A stretch of DNA of 34,160 nucleotides from Candidatus Ulvibacter alkanivorans (GTDB lineage Bacteria; Bacteroidota; Bacteroidia; Flavobacteriales; Flavobacteriaceae), in assembly GCF_003333325.1 (NCBI RefSeq), contig NZ_QOLC01000036.1, positions 1 to 34,160 of the forward strand. The letters run 5' to 3'. Under the pieces are notes generated by a model. It did no database searches. It was not told the DNA's origin and was given only the letters and a program-made list of their open reading frames with translations. The translations under genes and the position numbers were made by a program. Position 1 is the first letter of the stretch. Every line of letters starts with the position of its first letter. Of the stretch, positions 1 through 7,818 are shown piece after piece.

Positions 1-20
1 AGAATGTGTATAAGAGACAG
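1..20. other. Nextera adapter remnant at contig end
   Basis: The first 20 bases match the 19-base Nextera/Tn5 mosaic end AGATGTGTATAAGAGACAG with one extra A after the AGA. This is library-preparation sequence left untrimmed, so genomic sequence starts at about base 21. It also shows that the left edge is an assembly end, so anything that seems to stop here is cut and not naturally ended. Confidence 0.93.
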
Positions 21-645
21 ACTTAACATTACGAACTCATAATAAACGACTGTCAAGAAAAACAATTTGCTTTTCTAAAAACGAGCAATACCTTGATGCT
101 CATTTTGAGCATTTACTTTTGGGTCTAGTACATTAAAGGTAAATCATCACATTATTTAAGATTACATTTTATCTTAATTAAATTTAGTTTGAATAACTCA
201 ATTTGTTTTTTATATCAAACAATAGAGTTGCTTTAGGATATATTTAAATTGTAAAAAGTCTCTCTTATATATCGCCGCTTGCACCCACCTAGAGCCTTTT
301 TGAAGACCGCTCGTTTACTCAGGTGATGTTGCTACCATTTATATGTAGCTACTACTTTACTAAGCTAACAAATATACGTAAGTGATTTTTTGAAAACCCA
401 TAGGCTTGATAAATACTATTGGTTTTTTGGAATGAATCTGTAGATCCCAAAGACAATCGTTAGAAGTCGGTACTTCGACCTACAGAAAATAATTCAACCC
501 ACCTACAACGCAACTCCGCAACAATTTCGAGTTGCGCAGTATAAAAAAGTAACGATAACCTTTCTAGTGTCAAGCTAGAGAGTACTTAATACACTTAAAT
601 ATACGCAACAACGCATCGTTGGACACGGTTGTTTTTAAATTAAGA
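21..645. other. AT-rich gene-free stretch
   Basis: No convincing reading frame or known RNA is visible in these 625 bases. There are a few short inverted repeats, for example CGCAACT at 509-515 facing AGTTGCG at 530-536, but none has a clear U-tract or a recognisable family. I also see no copy of the tRNA-Leu or tRNA-Gly 3' end here, so a second attachment site is not present in this part. The stretch lies downstream of the leftward integrase and is probably the start of an integrated element that is otherwise lost at the contig end. Confidence 0.5.
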
Positions 646-1926
646 CTATAGGTCTATAGAGATCGTATGACTAAAATCTTTAGGGAGCATCCTACGTTTT
701 TCTCTAAGGTAATTTTTTAACCCTTCTACACTATCGTGACGAGTAATGGGCAGCATTTTTGAAATCGCTTCCGATTGCGAAAGGCCCGAAGCAATAAAAT
801 GTTCATATATATTGACGGCAAAACTATGTCTAAAACTATAAATACCATATTCCCGCCCTAAATTGAAGTGTCTCTTTACTGCCTTAAAACGATGTCCAAA
901 ATGATCTGTTTTGCTTTTTTCCGAAGCCTCCCAATAAGCCGGATGACCATTTGGAGTGAACACAAAACTGTTAGGATCATATTTTTCTAAATTCATCTTC
1001 ACTAAGATTTCATACAACTGATCTATGATAAAAACCTTTTCTATCGCTTTGGTTTTTGTTTTATCAGTTAACAGCCTATTAGTAAGGTCTACATCCTTAA
1101 CTCGCAAACGCAACACTTCCCGGTTGCGCAAAAATGAATAGGCTAACACTCTAAGATAATCTAACAAATATGGGTCATTTACTTCCAAATAGTTTCTAAT
1201 GTCTGAAATTTGTGCGGTGGTAAACGGATGATTTTTAACAGGATTAGATTTCTCTTTTCTGATATCCTTTACAAAATTATGTTCGATATGGCTATTCTCT
1301 ACCATTTGAGAAAATACTCCGCTTATCGCAGCCCGATAATTGTTCACACTAGTCGCTGTTTCCCCTTTACGCTTAATATATTTTAGAAATTCCACAATAT
1401 GAGCCCTTTTTATATCTCGGGCAGGGTTATGAATAAATTTATGGGTTGTGGCAAAATCAATGAATTTATTTATTCTAAAATCTACTGATGCCGAAGTACT
1501 CTCGGCCCATGTGGTTTTTTTATCCTTTAATGCTTGAGTAATTGCCTCAAAGAAAGTAACTTCTGTTACTTCAAAAGTTAAAGCATTGTTTATAGGTATC
1601 GTATTTTCATAAGGGTTATACCCTTCTTTAAGTAACCGTGTAAAAGCCCCAACCAAATTCTTTCCGCACGCCTTTCGTTGCGCGACAGTCTTATATCGGT
1701 TAATCCCTAGTTTAAAATTAAATTTCGAACTCGAATCAAACTTCCCGGTTTTAGGGTTTCGATAATTGAACCATATATACCATGGACGGTCTAAAGTAGC
1801 TCTTCCTCTAGAATCTTTGGGAATAAATAACTTCACTTCTGAATAATCCATCTTATCTGAATTAACGATGAGGATTTTAGGTACCTTTTTAGGTACTTTT
1901 TTGGAAAGATACACTTTTCTGCTCAT
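646..1926 (-). CDS. Tyrosine recombinase / phage-type integrase
   Basis: A 426-aa site-specific recombinase that probably catalyses integration and excision of a mobile element. Order: an N-terminal arm-binding-type region (about 30-110), a SAM-like core-binding domain (about 122-215), and a catalytic domain (about 233-415). Catalytic residues visible are Arg267 in FLRNREVLRL, Arg366-His367 in YSFRHSFA (Tyr363 sits where many families have the first His), His397 in TRHDS, and the nucleophile Tyr406 in LKNYL. The start lies 53 bases from the 3' end of tRNA-Leu and the gene reads away from it, the usual layout of an integrase next to its tRNA attachment site. The gene is full length and looks intact. 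The element it belongs to cannot be named because the contig ends 645 bases downstream. Confidence 0.9.
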   Translation of the reverse strand: MSRKVYLSKKVPKKVPKILIVNSDKMDYSEVKLFIPKDSRGRATLDRPWYIWFNYRNPKTGKFDSSSKFNFKLGINRYKTVAQRKACGKNLVGAFTRLLKEGYNPYENTIPINNALTFEVTEVTFFEAITQALKDKKTTWAESTSASVDFRINKFIDFATTHKFIHNPARDIKRAHIVEFLKYIKRKGETATSVNNYRAAISGVFSQMVENSHIEHNFVKDIRKEKSNPVKNHPFTTAQISDIRNYLEVNDPYLLDYLRVLAYSFLRNREVLRLRVKDVDLTNRLLTDKTKTKAIEKVFIIDQLYEILVKMNLEKYDPNSFVFTPNGHPAYWEASEKSKTDHFGHRFKAVKRHFNLGREYGIYSFRHSFAVNIYEHFIASGLSQSEAISKMLPITRHDSVEGLKNYLREKRRMLPKDFSHTISIDL

Positions 1927-1950
1927 TTTAGAAAAGTGTTTAAAACGAAG

Positions 1951-1973
1951 AAACCCCCTATAACAGGAGGTTT
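1951..1973 (-). terminator. Terminator after the tRNA-Gly/tRNA-Leu transcript
   Basis: In the leftward transcript an 8-bp stem (AAACCUCC with GGGGGUUU, one G-U pair, 7-nt loop) is followed by UUCUUCGUUUU. It lies 6 bases past the tRNA-Leu 3' end, between that gene and the integrase start, so it would insulate the integrase from tRNA transcription. Confidence 0.6.
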
Positions 1974-1979
1974 CCTAAG

Positions 1980-2065
1980 TACTGAAGACGGGACTTGAAC
2001 CCGTACGGACATTTCTGTCCACTGGATTTTAAGTCCAGCGTGTCTACCAATTCCACCACTTCAGC
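1980..2065 (-). tRNA. tRNA-Leu (anticodon UAA)
   Basis: An 86-nt class II tRNA. The acceptor stem is GCTGAAG with CTTCAGT (one G-U pair), the D-arm contains TGGTAGACAC, the anticodon arm is CTGGA-CTTAAAA-TCCAG with anticodon TAA, a long variable arm follows, and the T-arm is ACGGG-TTCAAGT-CCCGT. The discriminator base is A, as expected for leucine. CCA is not encoded. Its 3' end faces the integrase and is the most likely attachment target by position. Confidence 0.95.
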
Positions 2066-2072
2066 GAATATG

Positions 2073-2292
2073 GAGCGAAAAACGGGATTCGAACCCCTGC
2101 CTTTGCCGGCAGGCAGGCGCGACCCCGGTCGCACATTTGGTTTTACAAACGCTCCTAAAAGCTGTCGCAAAATCATTGTTTTGAGCGAAAAACGGGATTC
2201 GAACCCCTGCCTTTGCCGGCAGGCAGGCGCGACCCCGGTCGCACTTTCAGTTTTACAAACGCTCCTAAAAGCTGTCGCAAAATCATTGTTTT
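2073..2292 (-). repeat. Two tandem 110-bp repeats carrying tRNA-Gly 3' ends
   Basis: Units 2073-2182 and 2183-2292 are the same length and differ at only three bases, near 2135-2139 and the matching place in unit 2. The first 24 bases of each unit are identical to 2293-2316, the last 23 nt of tRNA-Gly plus one flanking base, so the tRNA forms a third, partial copy in the same register. The rest of each unit holds GCGACC/GGTCGC (2119-2132 in unit 1), CCTGCC/GGCAGG (2096-2113), and GAGCG/CGCTC (2073-2077 with 2150-2154) enclosing 82 nt. Read leftward, this gives a tRNA-sized structure with a real T-arm and no complete cloverleaf. Likely origins are repeated attachment-site events at tRNA-Gly, or a tRNA-derived palindromic repeat family. 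Confidence 0.85.
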
Positions 2293-2293
2293 G

Positions 2294-2366
2294 AGCGAAA
2301 AACGGGATTCGAACCCGCGACCTCCACCTTGGCAAGGTGGCGCTCTACCAACTGAGCTATTTTCGC
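2294..2366 (-). tRNA. tRNA-Gly (anticodon GCC)
   Basis: A 73-nt tRNA. The acceptor is GCGAAAA with TTTTCGC, the D-arm TAGCTCAGTTGGTAGAGC, the anticodon arm CCACC-TTGCCAA-GGTGG with anticodon GCC, the T-arm GCGGG-TTCGAAT-CCCGT, and the discriminator T. No CCA is encoded. It is the first gene of the leftward tRNA transcript, and its 3' 23 nt recur twice downstream in the 110-bp repeats. Confidence 0.95.
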
Positions 2367-2422
2367 AAACTAAGATCGTAACTCAGGCGCCGAATCAATA
2401 TTCTATTGCCTAAAGCGGACGG

Positions 2423-2452
2423 CAAATTTAAAACTTTTACCTCAAAACCAAA
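2423..2452 (-). promoter_or_regulatory. Bacteroidota-type promoter for tRNA-Gly
   Basis: Reading leftward: TTTG (2452-2449), an 18-nt spacer, then TAAATTTG (2430-2423). This is an exact match to the TTTG-N17-23-TAnnTTTG consensus of this phylum. The expected start of transcription is about 2415, giving a leader of about 50 nt before tRNA-Gly. Confidence 0.75.
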
Positions 2453-2480
2453 GACATTTTTTAAAAATTTATTACAAACC

Positions 2481-5117
2481 TTACTTCTTTATTTTTATGG
2501 AAGCCTTGCGCTGCAACATACGCTTTATTTCGTTTAATTTCATCAACGCCTCAACTGGTGTAAGCGTATCGATGTCGATCTCTAAGATCTCTTCGCGCAA
2601 CGACTCTAACAACGGATCATCCAGTTTAAAGAAACTAAGCTGCATCTCTTCTTTAGAAAGTGCTTTCATTTCTTCTGTAAGTTCTTCGGAAGAATGCGAT
2701 CGCTCCAAACGCTCTAATATCTTGTTCGCACGATGCAACACAGCCTGAGGCATTCCGGCCATTTTGGCTACATGAATACCAAAACTATGATGTGAACCCC
2801 CGGGAGTAAGTTTCCGAAGAAATAAAACAGTATTCTTTAACTCCTTGACCGATACATTATAATTCTTAATGCGCTCGAAGGTCTCAGTCATTTCGTTCAA
2901 TTCGTGATAATGGGTCGCAAACAACGTTTTTGCCCGAGAAGGATGCTGGTGCAAATATTCGCTAATGGCCCATGCGATCGAGATCCCATCGTAGGTACTT
3001 GTACCACGACCAATCTCATCTAACAACACCAAACTGCGTTCAGAAATATTATTTAAGATACTTGCGGTTTCATTCATCTCGACCATAAAGGTAGATTCTC
3101 CCATCGAAATATTATCACTAGCCCCTACCCTTGTAAATATTTTATCGACTATGCCCATTCGCACGGCTTTGGCCGGAACAAAACTTCCCATCTGCGCTAA
3201 TAGGACCACTAAAGCCGTTTGTCGTAAAATAGCCGACTTACCACTCATATTGGGACCTGTGATCATGATGAGTTGTTGGTTCTCGCGATCTAGGAACACG
3301 TCGTTGGGTATATAAGGCGAATCTGGTGGTAATTGCCGCTCTATGACCGGATGTCGACCTTCTTTTATATCCAGATCATAACTGTCGTCTATTAATGGTC
3401 GCGTGTAATTCGATGTTTTAGCCAAGGTCGCGAAAGAACACAAACAATCCAATTCGGCAATAAGTGCTGCGTTCTGCTGCACCGAACCAATAAACTCTAG
3501 CATCCAATCGATTAAAGCACCAAACAACTCCTGCTCTAATGCACCAATCTTCTCTTCAGCACTTAAGATCTTGGCTTCATATTCTTTTAGTTCCTCGGTA
3601 ATGTAGCGCTCTGCATTTACCAAGGTCTGTTTGCGAATCCATTCTTCGGGCACTTTATCTTTGTGCGTATTGCGCACTTCGATATAATACCCAAAAACGT
3701 TGTTCGAGGCGATCTTTAATGAAGTAATCCCGGTACGTTCGGTTTCTCGTGCTAACATGGCATCGAGATAATTCTTACCACCGGTTGCTATCCCTCGTAG
3801 TTCATCCAGTTCCTCATGAAAACCCGGTGAGATCACGTTCCCTTTATTCATAGCCACGGGAGCCTCTTCTAACAGGGTTTCTTTTATTTTGGATCGCAAT
3901 AGATCGCAAGGCTGCAAGGCATCACCTAAGATTTGAAGCGACTCGTTACTAGCGTTGGAAGCCACTTGCTTGATGGGTAGAACAGCTTCTAACGAATTTT
4001 TTAACTGTATAACTTCCCTCGGATTTATCTTAGCGGTCGCCACTTTGGAGATCAATCGTTCCAGATCTCCTATTTTTTTAATTTGTTGTTGTATTTGTTG
4101 TAATTCAGAAGGCGCGCCTAACAAATAGCTAACCACCTCATGGCGTCTTGCAATCTTATCTGCATTCTTTAAAGGCAAGGCCATCCATCGCTTTAACAAT
4201 CGACCACCCATTGATGAAATCGTATGGTCTATCACATCCAGCAGGGTAACTGCCTGTTGTTGCGTACTGTGGTATAACTCTAAATTTCGAATGGTAAAAC
4301 GGTCCATCCACACATAGGCATCCTCGGCAATACGCGCCAACTTGGTGATGTGCTGTAACTTGCTGTGTTGGGTTTCGCCTAAATAATGTAAGGCTGCGCC
4401 GGCTGCAATAACACCGGCTTCCAAATGATCCACTCCAAATCCTTTTAAATTCTTGGTGTTAAAATGCTTGGTTAAGGTCTCATTGGCATAGTCTTGCTGA
4501 AACACCCAATCTTCGAGGTGAAATACGTGATAGGAATCGCCAAACGTTTCAGCGAAAAGCGATCGTTTTTGTTTGCTAAAAAGTACTTCGGAAGGATTAA
4601 AATTTTGTAACAACTTATCTATGTACTCCGGACTTCCTTCCGAAGTCAAAAATTCACCTGTTGAGACATCTAAAAAACTAACCCCGATTAGAGGTACCCC
4701 CGATGACCTATCGGTAGGTCCAAAATGTAAGGCAGCCAAAAAGTTATTAGAAGTAGCATTCAATATATCATCGTTCAAAGCGACCCCCGGTGTTACCAAC
4801 TCGGTAACACCACGCTTTACAATGGTCTTGGTCTGTTTTGGGTCTTCCAGTTGATCACAGATCGCGACTCGACAACCCGCCATTACCAATTTGGGTAAAT
4901 AGGTATTAAGCGAATGATGAGGAAATCCTGCTAACTCGGTCTTATCGCCTCCATTATTTCTAGAAGTAAGGGTGATATTGAGAATTCGAGCCGCACGTAC
5001 AGCATCTTCGCCAAATGTCTCGTAGAAATCGCCTACTCGAAATAGCAATAAGGCATCAGGGTACTTTGCCTTGATGCTGTTGAATTGCTTCATTAAAGGG
5101 GTAACTTTCTTGGCCAT
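2481..5117 (-). CDS. mutS: DNA mismatch repair ATPase MutS
   Basis: An 878-aa mismatch-recognition protein that binds mispairs and hands over to MutL. The N-terminal mismatch-binding domain carries the Phe-X-Glu motif as F31-Y32-E33 in GDFYETF. Connector, lever and clamp domains follow, then the ATPase with Walker A GPNMSGKS at about 621-628 and downstream [23 protein letters not shown] and ATHYHEL. Length is close to E. coli MutS (853 aa). The start is an ATG at 5117, directly before the conserved TPLMKQF opening. It ends 114 bases before tRNA-Gly, with the tRNA promoter in the gap. No clear promoter for mutS itself is visible. Confidence 0.97.
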   Translation of the reverse strand: MAKKVTPLMKQFNSIKAKYPDALLLFRVGDFYETFGEDAVRAARILNITLTSRNNGGDKTELAGFPHHSLNTYLPKLVMAGCRVAICDQLEDPKQTKTIVKRGVTELVTPGVALNDDILNATSNNFLAALHFGPTDRSSGVPLIGVSFLDVSTGEFLTSEGSPEYIDKLLQNFNPSEVLFSKQKRSLFAETFGDSYHVFHLEDWVFQQDYANETLTKHFNTKNLKGFGVDHLEAGVIAAGAALHYLGETQHSKLQHITKLARIAEDAYVWMDRFTIRNLELYHSTQQQAVTLLDVIDHTISSMGGRLLKRWMALPLKNADKIARRHEVVSYLLGAPSELQQIQQQIKKIGDLERLISKVATAKINPREVIQLKNSLEAVLPIKQVASNASNESLQILGDALQPCDLLRSKIKETLLEEAPVAMNKGNVISPGFHEELDELRGIATGGKNYLDAMLARETERTGITSLKIASNNVFGYYIEVRNTHKDKVPEEWIRKQTLVNAERYITEELKEYEAKILSAEEKIGALEQELFGALIDWMLEFIGSVQQNAALIAELDCLCSFATLAKTSNYTRPLIDDSYDLDIKEGRHPVIERQLPPDSPYIPNDVFLDRENQQLIMITGPNMSGKSAILRQTALVVLLAQMGSFVPAKAVRMGIVDKIFTRVGASDNISMGESTFMVEMNETASILNNISERSLVLLDEIGRGTSTYDGISIAWAISEYLHQHPSRAKTLFATHYHELNEMTETFERIKNYNVSVKELKNTVLFLRKLTPGGSHHSFGIHVAKMAGMPQAVLHRANKILERLERSHSSEELTEEMKALSKEEMQLSFFKLDDPLLESLREEILEIDIDTLTPVEALMKLNEIKRMLQRKASIKIKK

Positions 5118-5287
5118 TTCTATTCAATTCCTAAACCGATAAAATTATAAAATCTCTTGGGGTTTTTGAAACAGATCCATTCACATTTATAGCCTTTTAT
5201 CAACAAAATGACAACTTATCTATAAATTTTGACCTATTTCGGAAAGGCAAAAGCAACCCTAATTTTTAAACATCCTTTTTAAAAGCT

Positions 5288-5295
5288 TATTTTTG
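5288..5295 (+). promoter_or_regulatory. Putative -7 element of the RNA methyltransferase gene
   Basis: TATTTTTG matches TAnnTTTG exactly and ends 5 bases before the ATG at 5301. No TTTG is seen at the usual upstream distance, so this is a half-site call. If used, the mRNA would have almost no leader. Confidence 0.4.
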
Positions 5296-5300
5296 TCGCA

Positions 5301-5843
5301 ATGAAGTACAGAAAACTTAAAAATAGCGAATTAGATCGCGTCGATCCCAAAACATTTAAGACGATCGAAAAGTCTCCGCTCATCATTATTCTCGACAATA
5401 TTCGCAGCTTAAACAATATTGGTTCGGTATTTCGCACTTCGGATGCCTTTCTGGTTAAGAAGATCTACCTCTGCGGAATAACAGCCCAACCGCCACACAA
5501 AGACATACAAAAAACGGCCTTAGGAGCTACCGAAAGTGTCGCTTGGGAATATGCCGAAAACACCATGGAGGTGATCGAAAAGTTACAAAAAGAAGGGGTG
5601 GTCGTTGCCGCGATCGAACAAGCAGAATTAGCGGTATCACTTACCGATTTTTCGATTCAAAAAGAAATGACCTATGCGCTGGTCTTTGGAAATGAGGTGA
5701 AAGGGGTGCAACAAAAAGTAGTGTCTGCCAGCGATGTGGTAATAGAGATCCCGCAATTTGGCACCAAACATTCTTTGAATATCTCGGTAAGCGCCGGTGT
5801 GGTTGTTTGGGATTTCTTTTCAAAAATGCAACAAATACAATAA
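5301..5843 (+). CDS. SpoU/TrmH-family RNA 2'-O-methyltransferase
   Basis: A 180-aa SPOUT-fold enzyme predicted to methylate a ribose in tRNA or rRNA using S-adenosylmethionine. All three family motifs are present: LDNIRSLNNIGSVFRTSDAF (31-50) with the conserved Asn and Arg, LVFGNEVKGV (127-136), and IEIPQFGTKHSLNISVSAGV (148-167), which forms the knotted cofactor site. It lacks the longer N-terminal substrate-binding domain of TrmB/RlmB-type members, so the target nucleotide cannot be given. It is divergent from mutS and converges on the FolK-dNK gene with a 13-bp gap and no terminator. Confidence 0.88.
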   Translation: MKYRKLKNSELDRVDPKTFKTIEKSPLIIILDNIRSLNNIGSVFRTSDAFLVKKIYLCGITAQPPHKDIQKTALGATESVAWEYAENTMEVIEKLQKEGVVVAAIEQAELAVSLTDFSIQKEMTYALVFGNEVKGVQQKVVSASDVVIEIPQFGTKHSLNISVSAGVVVWDFFSKMQQIQ

Positions 5844-5856
5844 ACGACTTTAGGGC

Positions 5857-7041
5857 TTATTTTTCCACTATCGTTTTAAGCAGTCTTACATAGTCCGTTC
5901 GACGTTTTATAAAATCCATTTCAGAAATATCGATCACCTTTAATTTCTCCTTGGGAACGGTTTTTATAAACTCTAAATAGCCTGTGTGCAACTGCTGCAG
6001 ATAGGTTTCCGGTATTGATTGCTCGTATTTTCTCCCTCGTTTCATAATATTCGCTAACAATCGCTCGGTATTTTGATACAAGTACACATACACATCGGGT
6101 TTAGGTAATTCTTTATGCATTAAGTGAAACAACTTTTTATACAAGTTGTACTCTTCATGCTGCAGCGTCACTTGCGCAAATATCAACGATTTATAGGCAT
6201 CGTAATCGGAGATCACGCAATCCTTGAACAGATCGAATTGGGTAATATCATCTAACAATTGTTGATAGCGATCGGCAAGAAAAGACATTTCTAACGGAAA
6301 CGCATATCGTTGCTGATCCTTATAGAACTTCGGAAGAAACGGATTGTCCTTAAACCGCTCCAATATCAATTTTGCATTGAAATCGGTTGCCAATTTTGTG
6401 GCAAGGCTGGTTTTTCCGGCACCAATGTTTCCCTCAATGGCAATATAATTATACGGAGAAAGATCGTAACTGTCTATCGGATTTTTGAGTATCGCAGCTT
6501 GTTTTCCTAATGCAGTCTTATCTTCAGTTTCGGCAAGTAGTGTATTCACATCTTTCTGAAGCCTTGGATGCACCCATTCCGCATCGATATCGGCCAACGG
6601 CTGTAAAACAAATCTTCGATTGTGCAATTGTGGATGCGGGACTGTTAACACATCTAAGCTTACTTCGAGCTTGTCAATGCTAAGTATGTCTATATCGATA
6701 GGTCTTGACATATACCCCTTCCCTTTTTGACGAACTCGCCCTTGCTTGGCCTCGATCTTCAATACTTTTTGAATAAGTTGTCTAGGTGTATAAGTACTCG
6801 TTATCAACACCACACAATTTAGAAAAGGGTCGCCATCAAACCCCATAGCGGGGCTCTCATAAACAGTCGATATCTTTAAAATAGAACCAACCTCTTCGAA
6901 AATCGCCTGAACAGCTTGCTGTAGGTGTGAAAGACGGTCGCCGGTATTGCTCCCTAATGATAAATAGATGTGTTTTTCGGGTTCGATCGCAGTGATTTTA
7001 ACATTTAGCACGAAATTAACGAAAAGAAAATGACTGACCAT
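5857..7041 (-). CDS. folK: FolK-deoxynucleoside kinase fusion protein
   Basis: A 394-aa protein with two enzymes in one frame. Residues about 24-160 are 6-hydroxymethyl-7,8-dihydropterin pyrophosphokinase of folate synthesis, with IYLSLGSNTGDR, YESPAMG and the RPIDIDIL signature (113-120). Residues about 197-394 are a deoxynucleoside kinase with P-loop GNIGAGKTS (204-212), LERFKDNPFL, an SDYDAYKSLIFA segment where animal enzymes have a D/E-R-S motif, and the RGRKYEQ lid region. The pairing is known from Bacteroidota; it would couple folate (needed for dTMP) with nucleoside salvage. The ATG at 7041 is used because the neighbouring + gene probably starts at 7069; a GTG at 7011 also fits the family. 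Confidence 0.9.
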   Translation of the reverse strand: MVSHFLFVNFVLNVKITAIEPEKHIYLSLGSNTGDRLSHLQQAVQAIFEEVGSILKISTVYESPAMGFDGDPFLNCVVLITSTYTPRQLIQKVLKIEAKQGRVRQKGKGYMSRPIDIDILSIDKLEVSLDVLTVPHPQLHNRRFVLQPLADIDAEWVHPRLQKDVNTLLAETEDKTALGKQAAILKNPIDSYDLSPYNYIAIEGNIGAGKTSLATKLATDFNAKLILERFKDNPFLPKFYKDQQRYAFPLEMSFLADRYQQLLDDITQFDLFKDCVISDYDAYKSLIFAQVTLQHEEYNLYKKLFHLMHKELPKPDVYVYLYQNTERLLANIMKRGRKYEQSIPETYLQQLHTGYLEFIKTVPKEKLKVIDISEMDFIKRRTDYVRLLKTIVEK

Positions 7042-7049
7042 TATCTTTG
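7042..7049 (+). promoter_or_regulatory. Putative -7 element of the queuosine-precursor transporter
   Basis: TATCTTTG matches TAnnTTTG exactly. It lies inside the longest reading frame of the downstream gene, 12 bases past its first ATG, which argues that translation starts later, at the GTG at 7069. No TTTG is seen at -33. Confidence 0.45.
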
Positions 7050-7068
7050 TTCGTATAGTGAAAAATTA

Positions 7069-7800
7069 GTGGCAGTACGTACGCTTAAGGATAGTTTAGT
7101 AGCACAACGCATCTATTTGATTTTAGGAGCGTTATTTATTGCTTCACTGGTCGTTTCGAATTTGATCTTTCAGAAATTCTTTTACTGGGATTTCTTCGGA
7201 ATCTACACCTTCGAGATCTCTGTAGGAATACTACCCTATCCCATCACTTTTCTCATTACCGATATTATTAGCGAAGTGTATGGCAAAAAGAAAGCCAATG
7301 AAGTAGTCACTGCCGGAATATTCGCTTCGTTCTTTTCCTTATTGATCGTTTTTGTTTCAGACCTTGCGCCAGCAACCGTTTGGAGCCCCATAGACGATCC
7401 CTTGTTCACCAAAGTGTTTGGTGCCACTGCGATAGCGGTACTAGCTTCTATGATGGCGTATTTGTTGGCACAGTATATCGACATTCAGATCTTCCATTTT
7501 TGGAAACGACTTACCAAAGGCAAACATCTATGGCTTCGAAATAACTTTTCGACCTTTTTGTCGCAGTTCGTCGATACGTTTACCGTATTGCTGTTGTTGT
7601 GTAGCTTCGGAAAGATCGATTGGTCACTTTTTACGGGCTTGCTACTAAGTGGCTTTCTGTTTAAAGTGTTGGTAGCCTTGATCGACACGCCGTTTCTGTA
7701 TGCCGCTGTATGGGGACTACGAATGCGCTTCGGACTCAAACCGGGAGAAGAGATCAATTGGAATGAAACAGTTCGAACAGGCGAAGAACTTTCAGAATAA
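7069..7800 (+). CDS. Queuosine precursor transporter (YhhQ/VUT family)
   Basis: A 243-aa inner-membrane protein with about six hydrophobic segments, starting with the run IYLILGALFIASLVVSNLIF. Family features are the early SN in the first helix, PITFLITDIISEVYGKKKA in the second, and DTPFLYA near the end. E. coli YhhQ imports the queuosine precursors preQ0/preQ1, so salvage for tRNA modification is the likely role. The frame extends up to an ATG at 7030, but that would overlap the divergent folK start by 12 bases and place the -7 element inside the gene, so the GTG at 7069 is preferred. It is followed 18 bases later by the AsmA-like gene and is probably co-transcribed with it. Confidence 0.85.
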   Translation: MAVRTLKDSLVAQRIYLILGALFIASLVVSNLIFQKFFYWDFFGIYTFEISVGILPYPITFLITDIISEVYGKKKANEVVTAGIFASFFSLLIVFVSDLAPATVWSPIDDPLFTKVFGATAIAVLASMMAYLLAQYIDIQIFHFWKRLTKGKHLWLRNNFSTFLSQFVDTFTVLLLLCSFGKIDWSLFTGLLLSGFLFKVLVALIDTPFLYAAVWGLRMRFGLKPGEEINWNETVRTGEELSE

Positions 7801-7818
7801 AAAAAGAAAAAAATACAC

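Noticed and set aside
509..536. Hairpin CGCAACT/AGTTGCG as an RNA gene or attachment site
   Set aside because: The stem is 7 bp with a 14-nt loop, has no U-tract, and matches no tRNA end. A chance inverted repeat is as likely.
2073..2316. CRISPR-like array
   Set aside because: There are only two whole units, they abut without spacers, and they hold a tRNA 3' end. No cas gene is present.
1958..2335. Reading frames of 66-125 codons on both strands over the tRNA and repeat region
   Set aside because: They are translations of tRNA-Leu, tRNA-Gly and the 110-bp repeats. The apparent protein repeats only mirror the DNA repeat.
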